Shown: positions 16,594 through 25,454 of the stretch, piece after piece
Position numbering within the stretch: position 1 is the stretch's first letter
How the letters are laid out: every line of letters begins with the position of its first letter
Source of the DNA: Riemerella columbina DSM 16469
Lineage (GTDB): Bacteria > Bacteroidota > Bacteroidia > Flavobacteriales > Weeksellaceae
DNA: 47,960 nt
Direction: 5' to 3'
Assembly: GCF_000374405.1 (NCBI RefSeq)
Contig: NZ_KB894220.1
Span: 1-47,960 of the forward strand
Program-made: the position numbers and the translations under genes
The notes under the pieces: model-generated
Database searches by the model: none
What the model saw: the letters and a program-made list of their open reading frames with translations, nothing else
Told to the model about the DNA's origin: nothing

Positions 16594-17039
16594 TGTTGTT
16601 GTTTTTTGATATACTGAATGGACTTATATTAGCTTTTCTTTTTGTAAAAGCCGTTTTGATATACCCTAAATTGCCAAATAAAATTCCTGTTCATTTTGAT
16701 ATAACTTTAACGCCAGATGCTTGGGGAACAAAAAAGATGATTTTCTTTTTACCTACTGTTGCGTTAGTACTTTTTGTTATATTCTATCTTACTTCTTCAA
16801 CACCAGAAAACACCAATTTTATCGTACCTATCACGCTAGAAAATCAAGCGTGGCAATTTTGGTTAAGTGAATTGACTTCAAAGATCTTATTATTGGACAT
16901 TTTATTCTTGCTTTTTGTTTTAATGAAAATGATGATAGTAGAACATCGTAAAAAATATAAGCCTTATGCCGTGGGGTTATTCATTATGGTATTTGTTATA
17001 TTAATGGTATATGGTATAGTCTCTTACCTTTATAGATGA
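16593..17039 (+). CDS. DUF1648 domain membrane protein
   Basis: 148 residues with four hydrophobic segments (about 5-22, 50-66, 95-112, 125-144). The YPKLPNKIPVHFDITLTPDAWGTK stretch between the first two is the DUF1648 signature (LPxxIPxHF). The molecular role is unknown; SdpI-type immunity proteins carry the same domain. It overlaps the waaA start, so it is translated with the Kdo transferase. Confidence 0.75.
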   Translation: MLLFFDILNGLILAFLFVKAVLIYPKLPNKIPVHFDITLTPDAWGTKKMIFFLPTVALVLFVIFYLTSSTPENTNFIVPITLENQAWQFWLSELTSKILLLDILFLLFVLMKMMIVEHRKKYKPYAVGLFIMVFVILMVYGIVSYLYR

Positions 17040-18283
17040 TGGCATTTTTTTATAACATATTGATTTCATTATTGACCTTTGGATTTCGCTTGGGGCAATA
17101 TTTCAATCCAAAAATCCAAAAAGGGTGGTTGGGTCGCCGTGAAAGTTTGTCTAAAGTGAAACAAACTTTTCGCAAAGACGATAAAGTCCTATGGATGCAC
17201 GCTGCCAGTTTGGGAGAATACGAACAAGGTCTACCAGTGTTGCAAGCATTAAAGGAAAAACATCCCGATTATAAAATATTAATCACCTTTTTTTCGCCAT
17301 CGGGATACGAGCAGGTGGTAAAGAAAAATAATATTGCCGATGTCATTTGCTATTTACCGTTTGATAATAAAAATAGTGTTCAAGAATTTGTCAATGCGTT
17401 TGATACCAAAATATTTTTTACCGTTAAATACGACTATTGGTATCATTTATTAAAGGCTTTAAAGCAGGCTCAGGCTAAAGTCTTTGTGGTGTCGGCATTA
17501 TTTTATCCGTCGCAGGTATTTTTTAGACCTTATGGAAAATGGTTTGTGAGGCAATTGCAACCGTCTGTGGATTGGTTTTTTCATCAGACCCAAACCTCTA
17601 TGGACTTAGCCACCTCTATTGGCTTAAGGCAATCATCCGTTTCTGGGGATACGCGTTTTGATAGGGTAAAAGCCATCAAACATCAAGCCCAGAAAGTTCC
17701 TTTTATTAAAGTGTTTAAACAAGATAATCCGCTGGTTATTTTTGGAAGTGTTTGGGAAGCAGAAGAAAATATAGCACAAGGGATCAACACCATGGAACAT
17801 ATTAAAATAATCATTGCACCTCATGATTTAAAACGGGTATCACATATTAAAACGCTATTTCCTGATGCTTTGCTTTACTCCAATATTGAGCAGAAGACCG
17901 AGCAATTAAAAGAGGCTAAAGTGTTAATTATAGATAGTATAGGTTGGTTATCTAAGTTGTATGCTTATGCCGATATCGCGGTGGTAGGCGGTGGCTTTCA
18001 TTCGGCGGGACTGCACAATATTTTGGAAGCGGCAACTTATGGGGTACCTGTATTGTTTGGAAATCATTATCGAAAAAATCCCGAAGCAGATGCGTTGATT
18101 AAAGCCAACGGTGGACAATCATTTTCCGAGCCTAAAGACTGTATCCATTTTATCAAAACTTTATTACAAAACAAAGATATGGTAATACGAATGGGTAAAA
18201 ATGCCGAATTTTATATACACCAACAGCCTAACGCCACCCAAACGGTGGTAGAGAAAATTAGTAATATCACTACCAAAAGGTAA
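17036..18283 (+). CDS. waaA: 3-deoxy-D-manno-octulosonic acid transferase
   Basis: 415 residues, GT30 family; transfers Kdo from CMP-Kdo to lipid A precursor at the inner membrane. An N-terminal hydrophobic anchor (about 2-20) is followed by GRRESL, LWMHAASLGEYEQGLPVLQAL with the catalytic Glu, TFFSPSGYE, and the C-terminal GT-B half with VIFGSVWEAEE, APHDLKRV, VVGGGFHSAGLHNILEAATYGVPVLFGNHY. Start at the first of two adjacent ATGs; either is possible. The last gene of the run from mntA; palindromic DNA follows. Confidence 0.95.
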   Translation: MMAFFYNILISLLTFGFRLGQYFNPKIQKGWLGRRESLSKVKQTFRKDDKVLWMHAASLGEYEQGLPVLQALKEKHPDYKILITFFSPSGYEQVVKKNNIADVICYLPFDNKNSVQEFVNAFDTKIFFTVKYDYWYHLLKALKQAQAKVFVVSALFYPSQVFFRPYGKWFVRQLQPSVDWFFHQTQTSMDLATSIGLRQSSVSGDTRFDRVKAIKHQAQKVPFIKVFKQDNPLVIFGSVWEAEENIAQGINTMEHIKIIIAPHDLKRVSHIKTLFPDALLYSNIEQKTEQLKEAKVLIIDSIGWLSKLYAYADIAVVGGGFHSAGLHNILEAATYGVPVLFGNHYRKNPEADALIKANGGQSFSEPKDCIHFIKTLLQNKDMVIRMGKNAEFYIHQQPNATQTVVEKISNITTKR

Positions 18284-18290
18284 GTCTGTC

Positions 18291-18329
18291 TCATACTATC
18301 GTATGATACCCTATCATATTACCGTATGA
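18291..18329. repeat. Two tandem short palindromes after waaA
   Basis: TCATAC-TATC-GTATGA (18291-18306, perfect 6-bp arms) and TCATAT-TACC-GTATGA (18314-18329, one T-G pair) lie 23 bases apart start to start. No T-run follows, so they are weak terminators. Similar small palindromes lie 3' of the related DUF4469-type gene at the right end. Confidence 0.5.
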
Positions 18330-18371
18330 GGTACCGTCCTATTGTAATGGGGAGAGAGAGCGGTAGTAAAT

Positions 18372-18404
18372 AAAAAAGCCTCTTTACTATCAGGTAAAAA
18401 GGCG
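18372..18404 (-). terminator. Terminator of the DUF4469-type gene
   Basis: On the minus strand GCCTTTTTAC pairs with GTAAAGAGGC (one G-T pair) around a 6-nt loop and is followed by six T. It starts 8 bases after the gene's stop. Confidence 0.85.
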
Positions 18405-18412
18405 TTATATAG

Positions 18413-19132
18413 TTAAGCAATGGTAACTGTTGTAGATAGGGCTTCGGTTCGTGGCTCTTTTAGTAGCGTACCGCTTCTGCTAAACTGCGTGGTTACGCTC
18501 ACCTCATAGTTGCCATTAGCTAAATCTGCTGGGACGAGGATGAGCAAACGCGAAGGTTCGTTGAGGACGATATTTTCCATTGGGAGCTTAGTTTCTTGGT
18601 TGTTGTCTAAGTTTTTAAAGACAATACCATTTTTAGGGTCTTCGCCTGAAACTTTAATATAAGTCCCTTTGATTTCTGCGTTTTTACCTTTGGTAAGCGT
18701 GCCGTCTGTATTGCCTGTGGCTTTATCGGTAATATTGAACAAGCTCATAGGGCTGGCTTGTTCGCCAAGGATTTCTACTTTGGTTTCTGCCGAGGCTTTT
18801 CTTAGCTCTGTCCCTTGGTTCATCGCCACATATACGGAGTGCTTCTCTTTATCCCAAGTTTTGTCATAAAAAACGCCTTTAATGGCGGGGCGCATATAGA
18901 CCAAACCGGTATTAACGCTATAACCATTCAGTACCAGTTCTGAGGTTTTACGGTTAAACCTTGAGATAATATCCAATGCCGTTTCCGTTTGGATTTCCAT
19001 GCCCTCTTTCTTTAGGGCTTCTATCACTTCGGTAATGCCAATGCTACCGCTGGAAAGCGGAATGGCCACAAAATCATTAGGGTCATCTTTGGTGAGGAGG
19101 TTGGGACGCAACCAGGCTTTTAGTGTATTCAT
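18413..19132 (-). CDS. HU-like / Ig-like fusion DNA-binding protein (DUF4469-type), copy 1
   Basis: 239 residues. The N-terminal half (to about 110) has the Bacteroidota HU-HIG pattern: opening LKAWLRPNLLTKDDPNDFVA, GITEVIEALKKEG, ISRFNRKTSELVLNGYSVNTG and YMRPAIKGVF. The C-terminal half is a DUF4469 Ig-like domain with LTKGKNAEIKGTYIKVSG, FKNLDNNQE, ILVPADLANGNYEVSVTTQFS. There is no signal peptide. Proteins of this kind are thought to be nucleoid-associated, but this is not established. A second copy is at 47394-47960. The gene stands alone with its own terminator between unrelated neighbours. Confidence 0.85.
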   Translation of the reverse strand: MNTLKAWLRPNLLTKDDPNDFVAIPLSSGSIGITEVIEALKKEGMEIQTETALDIISRFNRKTSELVLNGYSVNTGLVYMRPAIKGVFYDKTWDKEKHSVYVAMNQGTELRKASAETKVEILGEQASPMSLFNITDKATGNTDGTLTKGKNAEIKGTYIKVSGEDPKNGIVFKNLDNNQETKLPMENIVLNEPSRLLILVPADLANGNYEVSVTTQFSRSGTLLKEPRTEALSTTVTIA

Positions 19133-19339
19133 TGTTTACTTTTTATGGGTTAAACTTTATTTTTTGTAGGGATAATCCCCTATTTTAGTAGGATGGCAGG
19201 CGATGGCTAACGGGTTGTGATGGCTTACTGCACTCATATCACAAACCTTTCGCTTTTTGTAAGAGGAGGATATTTATAACTTTCTGTAATGCTGAATTCG
19301 TTCTAGTATCGCATACATTTTTATTTATATTAATTATTT

Positions 19340-21328
19340 TTAATTAAATGTTTTTATTACATCGGCAGTGATTCTGTAACATTTGGTTAGAGTTGCTGGT
19401 GTACATCTTGTTCCGGAACTATTGGGAATTCCAGAATTCCATTGGTAGAACTCAATATTTGAACCTTTAATTCTATATTTTTTATTATAAGGCATATAAT
19501 TATCTTGAGTTCCTACATACCATATCCCAAAAAATTCATTTGGGTCTTGACAATCGTCATATGCATAAAAGGTGTGTTCAAAATTTATTATTTTGGTTAT
19601 AGTCCCTCCAAAAATGATATTTACTGGCGTTGAAATGGGTATGTCATAGTTATTATCTTCTTCAGGATTACTAGGGTAAGTAAAACAGTCATTTCTTGTT
19701 ACTCTTTCTGTTACTTGTTTTGCTTTGTTAAGGACTCCGTCGTTATCAGCATATACATATCCCATATTACTATTAGATTCTGGAACCGGCGTATTAATAT
19801 TTGGACCTTTATATAGAGTACCATTATTATCCGCTAAAACAAATTTATTACCACTACCAGCCAATGAACTTATTCTAACTTTTCCTGCTACATCTAACTT
19901 TTCTGTAGGACTTTCATGCCCTATGCCAACATTTCCTTCTGAGTTAATGGATAAGCCTCCTTTCCAAGCATTGCTCGTATTATTTGAAATAAGGAATACC
20001 CCATTAGCTCTTTTTACTATATCTGTAAAATCTGAACTTCCATTTTTTTGTATTCTTAATAAATGGTCTCCTTCTGATCCTACAATTCTTGCACTTCCCA
20101 AAATATCCAACTTTCTTTGTGGGGTGGATGTGCCTATACCTAAATTTCCTGTACTTCTATTAAGATAAACTTTATCTCCTCCATTTGTCCAGATACGAAA
20201 ATCACCATCCTTTGTTGCACTGAGCTCTACCCTTTTGCTAAAATCATTAGGATGTATGGCCACACCTCCACCGCCTGAATTGGTACTATTTACAATTAAT
20301 GGAAACCAAGAACCGTCAGAAATATTTGTAATCCCATTATCTAAATGTAATTTTTGGTGGTTTAGGTTCACATATCTTTCTGAGGTGAGGGTTCCATTAG
20401 CATTGTAAATATTGGTAGTCGCTTCTGTAGCTGGAGCCCAGGCAGTACCGTTCCATTTTAATACTTGGTTATTATTGCTTCCTGCTGGTAAGGCTACCGT
20501 TTTACTCTGAGCATCGTAAGTAATCCCTCTAGCTCCCGCTACTACACCTGAAGGTCCCTGTGGTCCTCTAGCACCAGCCGGTCCTGTTGCTCCAGCATCT
20601 CCTTTATCTCCTTTGGGGCCTGCAACACCCTGCGGTCCTCTAGCACCAGCTGGTCCTGTTGCTCCAGTGTCTCCTTTATCTCCTTTGGGACCTGCAACAC
20701 CCTGTGGTCCTCTAGCACCAGCTGGTCCTGCTGCTCCAGTGTCTCCTTTATCTCCTTTGGGACCTGCAACACCCTGCGGTCCTCTAGCACCAGCTGGCCC
20801 TGTTGCTCCAGTATCTCCTTTATCTCCTTTGGGGCCTGCAACACCCTGCGGTCCTCTAGCACCAGCCGGCCCTGCTGCTCCAGTGTCTCCTTTATCTCCT
20901 TTGGGACCTGCAACACCCTGCGGTCCTCTAGCACCAGCTGGTCCTGTTGCTCCAGTGTCTCCTTTATCTCCTTTGGGGCCCGTTGCTCCTGGTAACCCTT
21001 TTAAACCTACCCATTTAGTACCATTAAAATAGTAGTAGCCATCAGCTATAACTTCAGATACTCTCGCATCGCTACCACTATAACTCGTCCCTTTTACAAA
21101 AATTAAGGTAGATACCTCAGGATTTGCCATATTCGCTACCCTATCTTTACTTAGATTTGGGATAATAAGTCCCTCGTTAGTAGAGGATTTTGAGTTAGTA
21201 TTGGCTACCCCAATCTCTAAAGTGGCTTTCGGTGTAGAGGTGTTGATCCCTACTCTACCTTGTTCTTGCTGTGCATAGAGGCTACCCCCTATAGTGAGCA
21301 TAGATAAAAGTAAAATACTTTTTTTCAT
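19340..21328 (-). CDS. Secreted collagen-like surface protein
   Basis: 662 residues. A signal peptide (cleavage near SLYAQ, residue 20) shows export. Residues ~25-110 carry GRVGINTSTPKATLEIG, a head seen in phage tail-fibre-like and Bacteroidota surface proteins. Residues ~115-258 are Gly-X-Y collagen repeats built of six 24-residue units with alternating DTGATG/DTGAAG variants. The remainder has several GNLGIGTSTPQRKLDILG or GNVGIGHESPTEKLDVAG beta modules and a Cys-containing C-terminal domain (~530-662). The protein should form a triple-helical fibre on the cell surface. Adhesion is the likely role. The start ATG overlaps a TGA of an upstream frame that runs through the TG tract. Confidence 0.88.
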   Translation of the reverse strand: MKKSILLLSMLTIGGSLYAQQEQGRVGINTSTPKATLEIGVANTNSKSSTNEGLIIPNLSKDRVANMANPEVSTLIFVKGTSYSGSDARVSEVIADGYYYFNGTKWVGLKGLPGATGPKGDKGDTGATGPAGARGPQGVAGPKGDKGDTGAAGPAGARGPQGVAGPKGDKGDTGATGPAGARGPQGVAGPKGDKGDTGAAGPAGARGPQGVAGPKGDKGDTGATGPAGARGPQGVAGPKGDKGDAGATGPAGARGPQGPSGVVAGARGITYDAQSKTVALPAGSNNNQVLKWNGTAWAPATEATTNIYNANGTLTSERYVNLNHQKLHLDNGITNISDGSWFPLIVNSTNSGGGGVAIHPNDFSKRVELSATKDGDFRIWTNGGDKVYLNRSTGNLGIGTSTPQRKLDILGSARIVGSEGDHLLRIQKNGSSDFTDIVKRANGVFLISNNTSNAWKGGLSINSEGNVGIGHESPTEKLDVAGKVRISSLAGSGNKFVLADNNGTLYKGPNINTPVPESNSNMGYVYADNDGVLNKAKQVTERVTRNDCFTYPSNPEEDNNYDIPISTPVNIIFGGTITKIINFEHTFYAYDDCQDPNEFFGIWYVGTQDNYMPYNKKYRIKGSNIEFYQWNSGIPNSSGTRCTPATLTKCYRITADVIKTFN
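20556..20981. repeat. Six 72-bp tandem units encoding collagen Gly-X-Y repeats
   Basis: Near-identical 72-bp units, each coding 24 residues of the GPKGDKGD-TGATGPAG-ARGPQGVA type. Units differ mainly at a Thr/Ala codon and a few third positions; the last one ends in a diverged GPSGVVAG. Such arrays change copy number by recombination without loss of frame. Confidence 0.9.
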
Positions 21329-21374
21329 AGTGTTATTTTTTTTAAAGTGAATATTATTTGATATTTTAAGACAT

Positions 21375-21407
21375 AAAAAAGCCTCTCTCGAGCCTTTTCG
21401 AGAGAGG
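21375..21407 (-). terminator. Intrinsic terminator upstream of the collagen-like gene
   Basis: On the minus strand CCTCTCTCGA pairs perfectly with TCGAGAGAGG around a 6-nt loop, then C and six T. It lies between the TG tract and the gene's ATG (21328), so any transcript that starts beyond it must pass the terminator. No clear -7 element is seen between it and the ATG. Confidence 0.8.
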
Positions 21408-21534
21408 TATTTATTGAGTTTAAAACTAAATTTAATGCAAAAATTATTGCTTTAACTATATAAGAAAAAGCTACAAGACTTGCATATTTAAAAGATTTTC
21501 TAAATATTACGCGCGTGATAAGAACGCTCGCACT

Positions 21535-21609
<75 letters not shown>

Positions 21610-21765
21610 ACACAATTTTCTGAAACTACCAAATTATTGGAGTAGTTTTTTTGAGAAAATTTTATATCTGTGAAAATGTGTAACATAACGGAGGCAAATT
21701 TACAATTAATTTTTAACCCTACAAAGGGGTAATGTAAAATGTATCATTGTACAGTTGTATTTGCT

Positions 21766-21821
21766 ATACTGGTATATTCATACATCAGTAATACTTTTTA
21801 CATTAGTATATTGGTACACTA
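21766..21821. repeat. Small palindromes over the queE promoter
   Basis: ATAC-TG-GTAT (21766-21775) and TAGTATA-TTGG-TACACTA (21804-21821, one T-G pair). The loop of the second contains the TTG of the candidate queE -33 element, which suits an operator. The regulator is unknown. Confidence 0.4.
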
Positions 21822-21843
21822 GCTACAAAAAACCTTATCTTTG
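21811..21843 (+). promoter_or_regulatory. queE promoter
   Basis: TTG at 21811-21813, a 22-nt spacer and TATCTTTG at 21836-21843. The start codon is at 21870 with AGCAGGGA as a possible ribosome site. Confidence 0.6.
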
Positions 21844-21869
21844 CACAAAATTAGCAGGGATTATATTTG

Positions 21870-22499
21870 ATGAATACTGAAGAACAACAATTACTTAACC
21901 AAGGCAAGATGCTCCCCGTAATGGAGCATTTTTATACCATACAAGGCGAGGGTGCTCATACGGGAAAAGCGGCTTATTTTATTAGATTAGGTGGTTGTGA
22001 TGTAGGGTGCCATTGGTGCGATGTAAAGGAAAGTTGGGATCCAAATCTTCATCCATTAATGGATGCTGAAGAAGTGGCAACCATTGCCGCCAGTTATTGC
22101 AAAACCATCGTGCTTACTGGTGGAGAACCATTAATGTGGAATCTGGAAATTTTAACCCGAAAATTAAAAGGTTTGGGTTGCACGATCCATATTGAAACTT
22201 CAGGCGCTTATGAAATGACAGGGCATATCGATTGGGTGTGTCTATCACCAAAGAAGACTGGTCTGCCGAAAGAAAGCATCTATCCAAAAGTAAATGAACT
22301 GAAATGTATTATTTTCAATCAGCATGATTTTATATTTGCAGAACAGCAGGCGACTAAAGTAGGGCAGCAGTGTAAACTTTACCTCCAAAGTGAATGGAGT
22401 AAGCGGGATAAAATGTACCCTAAGATTACGGATTATATTTTAGAACATCCACAGTGGCAAGCTTCAGTTCAAACCCACAAATATCTTAATATTCCATAA
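21870..22499 (+). CDS. queE: 7-carboxy-7-deazaguanine synthase
   Basis: 209 residues, radical SAM enzyme of queuosine biosynthesis; converts 6-carboxytetrahydropterin to 7-carboxy-7-deazaguanine. The modified cluster motif CX3CX2C is C43, C47, C50 in GGCDVGCHWCD. Also visible: YTIQGEGAHTGKAAYFIRLGG, the SAM motif VLTGGEPLMW and HIETSGAYEM. ATG at 21870 is chosen over TTG at 21867: it follows a fair ribosome site and needs no rare start. Complete; close to but not overlapping the next gene. Confidence 0.94.
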   Translation: MNTEEQQLLNQGKMLPVMEHFYTIQGEGAHTGKAAYFIRLGGCDVGCHWCDVKESWDPNLHPLMDAEEVATIAASYCKTIVLTGGEPLMWNLEILTRKLKGLGCTIHIETSGAYEMTGHIDWVCLSPKKTGLPKESIYPKVNELKCIIFNQHDFIFAEQQATKVGQQCKLYLQSEWSKRDKMYPKITDYILEHPQWQASVQTHKYLNIP

Positions 22500-22507
22500 T
22501 TTTTGAT

Positions 22508-23851
22508 ATGCAGAAAACCCGATATTCAAGATATATAAGGCCATTGTTTATCACAGCAGATTTGCTAATGCTGATGATTTATTTTTATGGCTTTATCAAG
22601 AAACCATTGGGAAATCTAGGGCTAAATTGGGAAAATTACCTTTTGTTTATGCTGGTGGCAGCGGCAATATGGATTTTGGTAAGTGGCTATTCTAAAGTCT
22701 ATCATGTGCCACGAACGCTTACCTATACCCGACATATGGAACGGGTGTTCAAGCAATTGATTTTCTTTGCGATTCTAATGTTGGTATTAGAAAAACTCTC
22801 ATCAAAAATTAATTTTGAAGAGCGGCGTTATATTACGGTTGGTGCTTTAATGATGTTGTTTGTAGTCTTTAAAACTATCACTTATTCATCGCTAAAGTAC
22901 TATCGTTCGCTAGGGAAAAATCATAGGAATGTGATGTTTTTATTTGAGGATGAGATGACTTCCATTCTTAAACAAACGATAAAAGAAAGAACGGACTACG
23001 GATACAAAATTTTTGAATACCATCACCCATTAGAAGATATAGAGAAGCTCGCTACATTTTGGCGTCAACAAGGTATAGATGTGGTATTTCTCCCCTCTGA
23101 AGCTAAGAAAAATGAAGACCTTATAAAGTGTATTAGTCAAGTAGCCGAAAAATATAGAGTAGAGCTTAATTTTGTTCCTAATGTACTATATCGCCATTTT
23201 TCGCAATATGAATTGAGGTATTTTGAGGCGATTCCCGTATTGGTGCCAACCCGCTATCCACTGGATTTCTTTAGTCAAAGACTATTAAAGCGTGGATTTG
23301 ATATTCTATTTTCCATATTGTTTTTAATATTGATAGGGACATGGTTGTTTCCGATATTAGCTCTTTTAATTTGGTGGGATAGTGGAAAACCTATACTCTT
23401 TGTTCAAGAACGGTACGGACAGAAATTAAAAGTATTCCCATGTATAAAGTTTAGAACGATGAGTTCCGATGAACAATTACCTTCTGAAAAAAGAGTTACT
23501 AAAATCGGAAGATGGCTTCGTAAAACAAGTCTAGATGAGACCCCTCAATTTATTAATGTATTGCTTGGTCAAATGAGTGTGGTAGGGCCTCGTCCCCATA
23601 TGCTGTCCGTAGATAATTTCTATGAGCCCAAAATAGAGCACTATAAAATGAGAAGTCTAGTAAAACCAGGGATTACAGGCTTAGCCCAAGTAAATGGACT
23701 AAGAGGAGATGGTGATAATGTAGATTTGCGAATGGAAAAACGAGCGTTGATGGATATGTTTTATATCAAAAATTGGAGTGTTGGGTTAGATATGGTCATT
23801 ATTTTAAAAACTTTAATTTTGATGACTAAAGGTGACGAAAATGCTCAATAA
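22508..23851 (+). CDS. Undecaprenyl-phosphate sugar phosphotransferase (WcaJ-like)
   Basis: 447 residues. Four membrane segments within the first ~115 residues, a Rossmann-like middle (CoA-binding-like, EYHHPLEDIEKLA region), then a fifth hydrophobic helix and the bacterial sugar transferase domain: KRGFDILFSI, FVQERYGQKLKVFPCIKFRTM, LRKTSLDETPQFINVLLGQMSVVGPRPH, KPGITGLAQVNGLRGDGD. It starts glycan assembly by linking a sugar-1-phosphate to the lipid carrier. It may prime the glycans made by the genes at 5.9-10.6 kb, though it is 12 kb away. 8 bases after queE. Confidence 0.9.
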   Translation: MQKTRYSRYIRPLFITADLLMLMIYFYGFIKKPLGNLGLNWENYLLFMLVAAAIWILVSGYSKVYHVPRTLTYTRHMERVFKQLIFFAILMLVLEKLSSKINFEERRYITVGALMMLFVVFKTITYSSLKYYRSLGKNHRNVMFLFEDEMTSILKQTIKERTDYGYKIFEYHHPLEDIEKLATFWRQQGIDVVFLPSEAKKNEDLIKCISQVAEKYRVELNFVPNVLYRHFSQYELRYFEAIPVLVPTRYPLDFFSQRLLKRGFDILFSILFLILIGTWLFPILALLIWWDSGKPILFVQERYGQKLKVFPCIKFRTMSSDEQLPSEKRVTKIGRWLRKTSLDETPQFINVLLGQMSVVGPRPHMLSVDNFYEPKIEHYKMRSLVKPGITGLAQVNGLRGDGDNVDLRMEKRALMDMFYIKNWSVGLDMVIILKTLILMTKGDENAQ

Positions 23852-23888
23852 TAAGTAAATATTCAATTTAAAATACTATTTTCGCAGT

Positions 23889-24650
23889 ATGTTAAAGTTA
23901 ATTAGAAAAATGTTGGTCTCCGTAGGAGAATATATTTTGATGCTGGGCAAGGTCATGAAACGCCCGCAGAAGCATAATATTTTTTTCAAATTGTTGATGA
24001 GGGAAATTAATGATTTGGGAGTAAATTCTTTTGGTTTAGTGTTGTTTACCTCCGTATTCGTGGGAGCCGTAGTTGCCATTCAGATGTATAATAACTTTAG
24101 TGCTTCTAGAATTCCTATCCCATTAGAATTTATTGGTTATGCTACTAAAGTAGTCTTAATATTAGAGTTTTCACCTACCATTATCAGTTTAATTTTAGCA
24201 GGTAAGGTAGGGTCTTATATTGCCTCTAGTATTGGAACCATGAGGGTTACAGAGCAAATAGATGCACTAGATATTATGGGGGTGAATTCACCTAATTTTT
24301 TAATTTTGCCCAAAATCGTTGCCAATGTGATATTCAATCCGTTACTAATTGCCATTAGTATTGTATTTGGTATTTATGGTGGCTATTTAGCAGGGATTGC
24401 TACGGGCAATTGGACGACGGCAGATTATATTACGGGGTTACAGAACTATATGCCCAATTATTTTATATGGTATGCGTTTTTTAAAACGGTAGTTTTTGCC
24501 TTTTTAATCGCCACCATTCCAGCCTATTTTGGGTATAATGTAAAAGGGGGATCTCTAGAAGTAGGGCGTGCCAGTACTCAGGCGGTGGTGTGGACAATGG
24601 TAACGATAATCATCGCGGAACTTGTAGCAACCCAATTATTTTTAAGCTAA
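23889..24650 (+). CDS. mlaE: MlaE-family ABC transporter permease
   Basis: 253 residues with five to six hydrophobic helices. REINDLGVNSFGLVLFTSVFVGAVVAIQ near residue 40 and VKGGSLEVGRASTQAVVWTMV near the end are typical of MlaE. It is the inner-membrane permease of a phospholipid trafficking system that keeps outer-membrane asymmetry. The next gene encodes the matching ATPase and shares one base. The substrate-binding MlaD protein is not in the window. Confidence 0.88.
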   Translation: MLKLIRKMLVSVGEYILMLGKVMKRPQKHNIFFKLLMREINDLGVNSFGLVLFTSVFVGAVVAIQMYNNFSASRIPIPLEFIGYATKVVLILEFSPTIISLILAGKVGSYIASSIGTMRVTEQIDALDIMGVNSPNFLILPKIVANVIFNPLLIAISIVFGIYGGYLAGIATGNWTTADYITGLQNYMPNYFIWYAFFKTVVFAFLIATIPAYFGYNVKGGSLEVGRASTQAVVWTMVTIIIAELVATQLFLS

Positions 24651-25432
24651 TGATTGAAGTAAAAGATTTAAGAAAAAGTTTTGATGGGGTAGAAGTCCTT
24701 AAGGGAATTACCACAACTTTTCAAACTGGGAAAATCAATTTGGTAATAGGACAATCGGGTTCTGGTAAAACGGTATTTTTAAAATGCCTACTCAATGTTT
24801 TTGAGCCTACCTCGGGAAGTATTTTGTTCGATGGTAGAAACTTGGTGACCATGGGTAGAGAGGAAAAAGAACAAATCCGTTCCGAAATTGGTACCGTATT
24901 CCAAGGCAGTGCCTTGTTCGATTCTATGACGGTGGAAGAAAACATCTCTTTCCCGCTGGATATGTTTACAAACCTGACCTTTACAGAAAAGAATAAACGC
25001 GTAAAAGAAGTGATTGGAAGAGTACATCTAGAAAATGCCAATACGAAATACCCCTCTGAAATTTCTGGTGGAATGCAGAAAAGGGTAGCCATTGCAAGAG
25101 CTATTGTAAATAATCCAAAATATTTATTTTGTGATGAGCCAAACTCTGGACTTGACCCTAATACGGCGATAGTAATAGATGAGCTGATTGCCGAAATTAC
25201 AGAAGAATATAAAACCACCACCATCATCAACACCCATGATATGAACTCGGTACTGACGATAGGGGAAAATATTGTTTACCTCAGAAATGGAGTGAAAGAG
25301 TGGGAAGGGAATAAAGATATTATCGTAAGAGCCACCAATCAACATTTGATAGACTTTGTCTACTCTTCTGCGTTGTTTAAGCAAGTAAGAGAAACCATGC
25401 TGAAAAACAATCAAACGAGTCTAGAAGATTAA
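24650..25432 (+). CDS. mlaF: MlaF-like ABC transporter ATP-binding protein
   Basis: 260 residues. Walker A GQSGSGKT (34-41), signature ISGGMQKRVAIARA near 138, Walker B YLFCDEPNSGLDPN, switch His in NTHDM. The SGGMQKR form and the SALF pattern (FQGSALFDSMTVEENISFPL) are Mla-type. The ATG at 24650 in TAATG is chosen over the in-frame ATG at 24590, which lies deep inside mlaE and would add 20 residues not seen in the family. Confidence 0.92.
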   Translation: MIEVKDLRKSFDGVEVLKGITTTFQTGKINLVIGQSGSGKTVFLKCLLNVFEPTSGSILFDGRNLVTMGREEKEQIRSEIGTVFQGSALFDSMTVEENISFPLDMFTNLTFTEKNKRVKEVIGRVHLENANTKYPSEISGGMQKRVAIARAIVNNPKYLFCDEPNSGLDPNTAIVIDELIAEITEEYKTTTIINTHDMNSVLTIGENIVYLRNGVKEWEGNKDIIVRATNQHLIDFVYSSALFKQVRETMLKNNQTSLED

Positions 25433-25454
25433 TTATTAATAAAAATATTAAAAA

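Noticed and set aside
20613-21032. Plus-strand Pro-rich frame across the collagen repeats, and a third frame on the minus strand
   Set aside because: Regular 72-bp repeats keep several frames open; only the Gly-X-Y frame has a signal peptide and flanking domains.
21804-21870. preQ1 riboswitch before queE (CTAGCTACAAAAAACC looked suggestive)
   Set aside because: The -7 element lies downstream of this sequence, so it would not be in the mRNA, and the preQ1 aptamer stem is absent.
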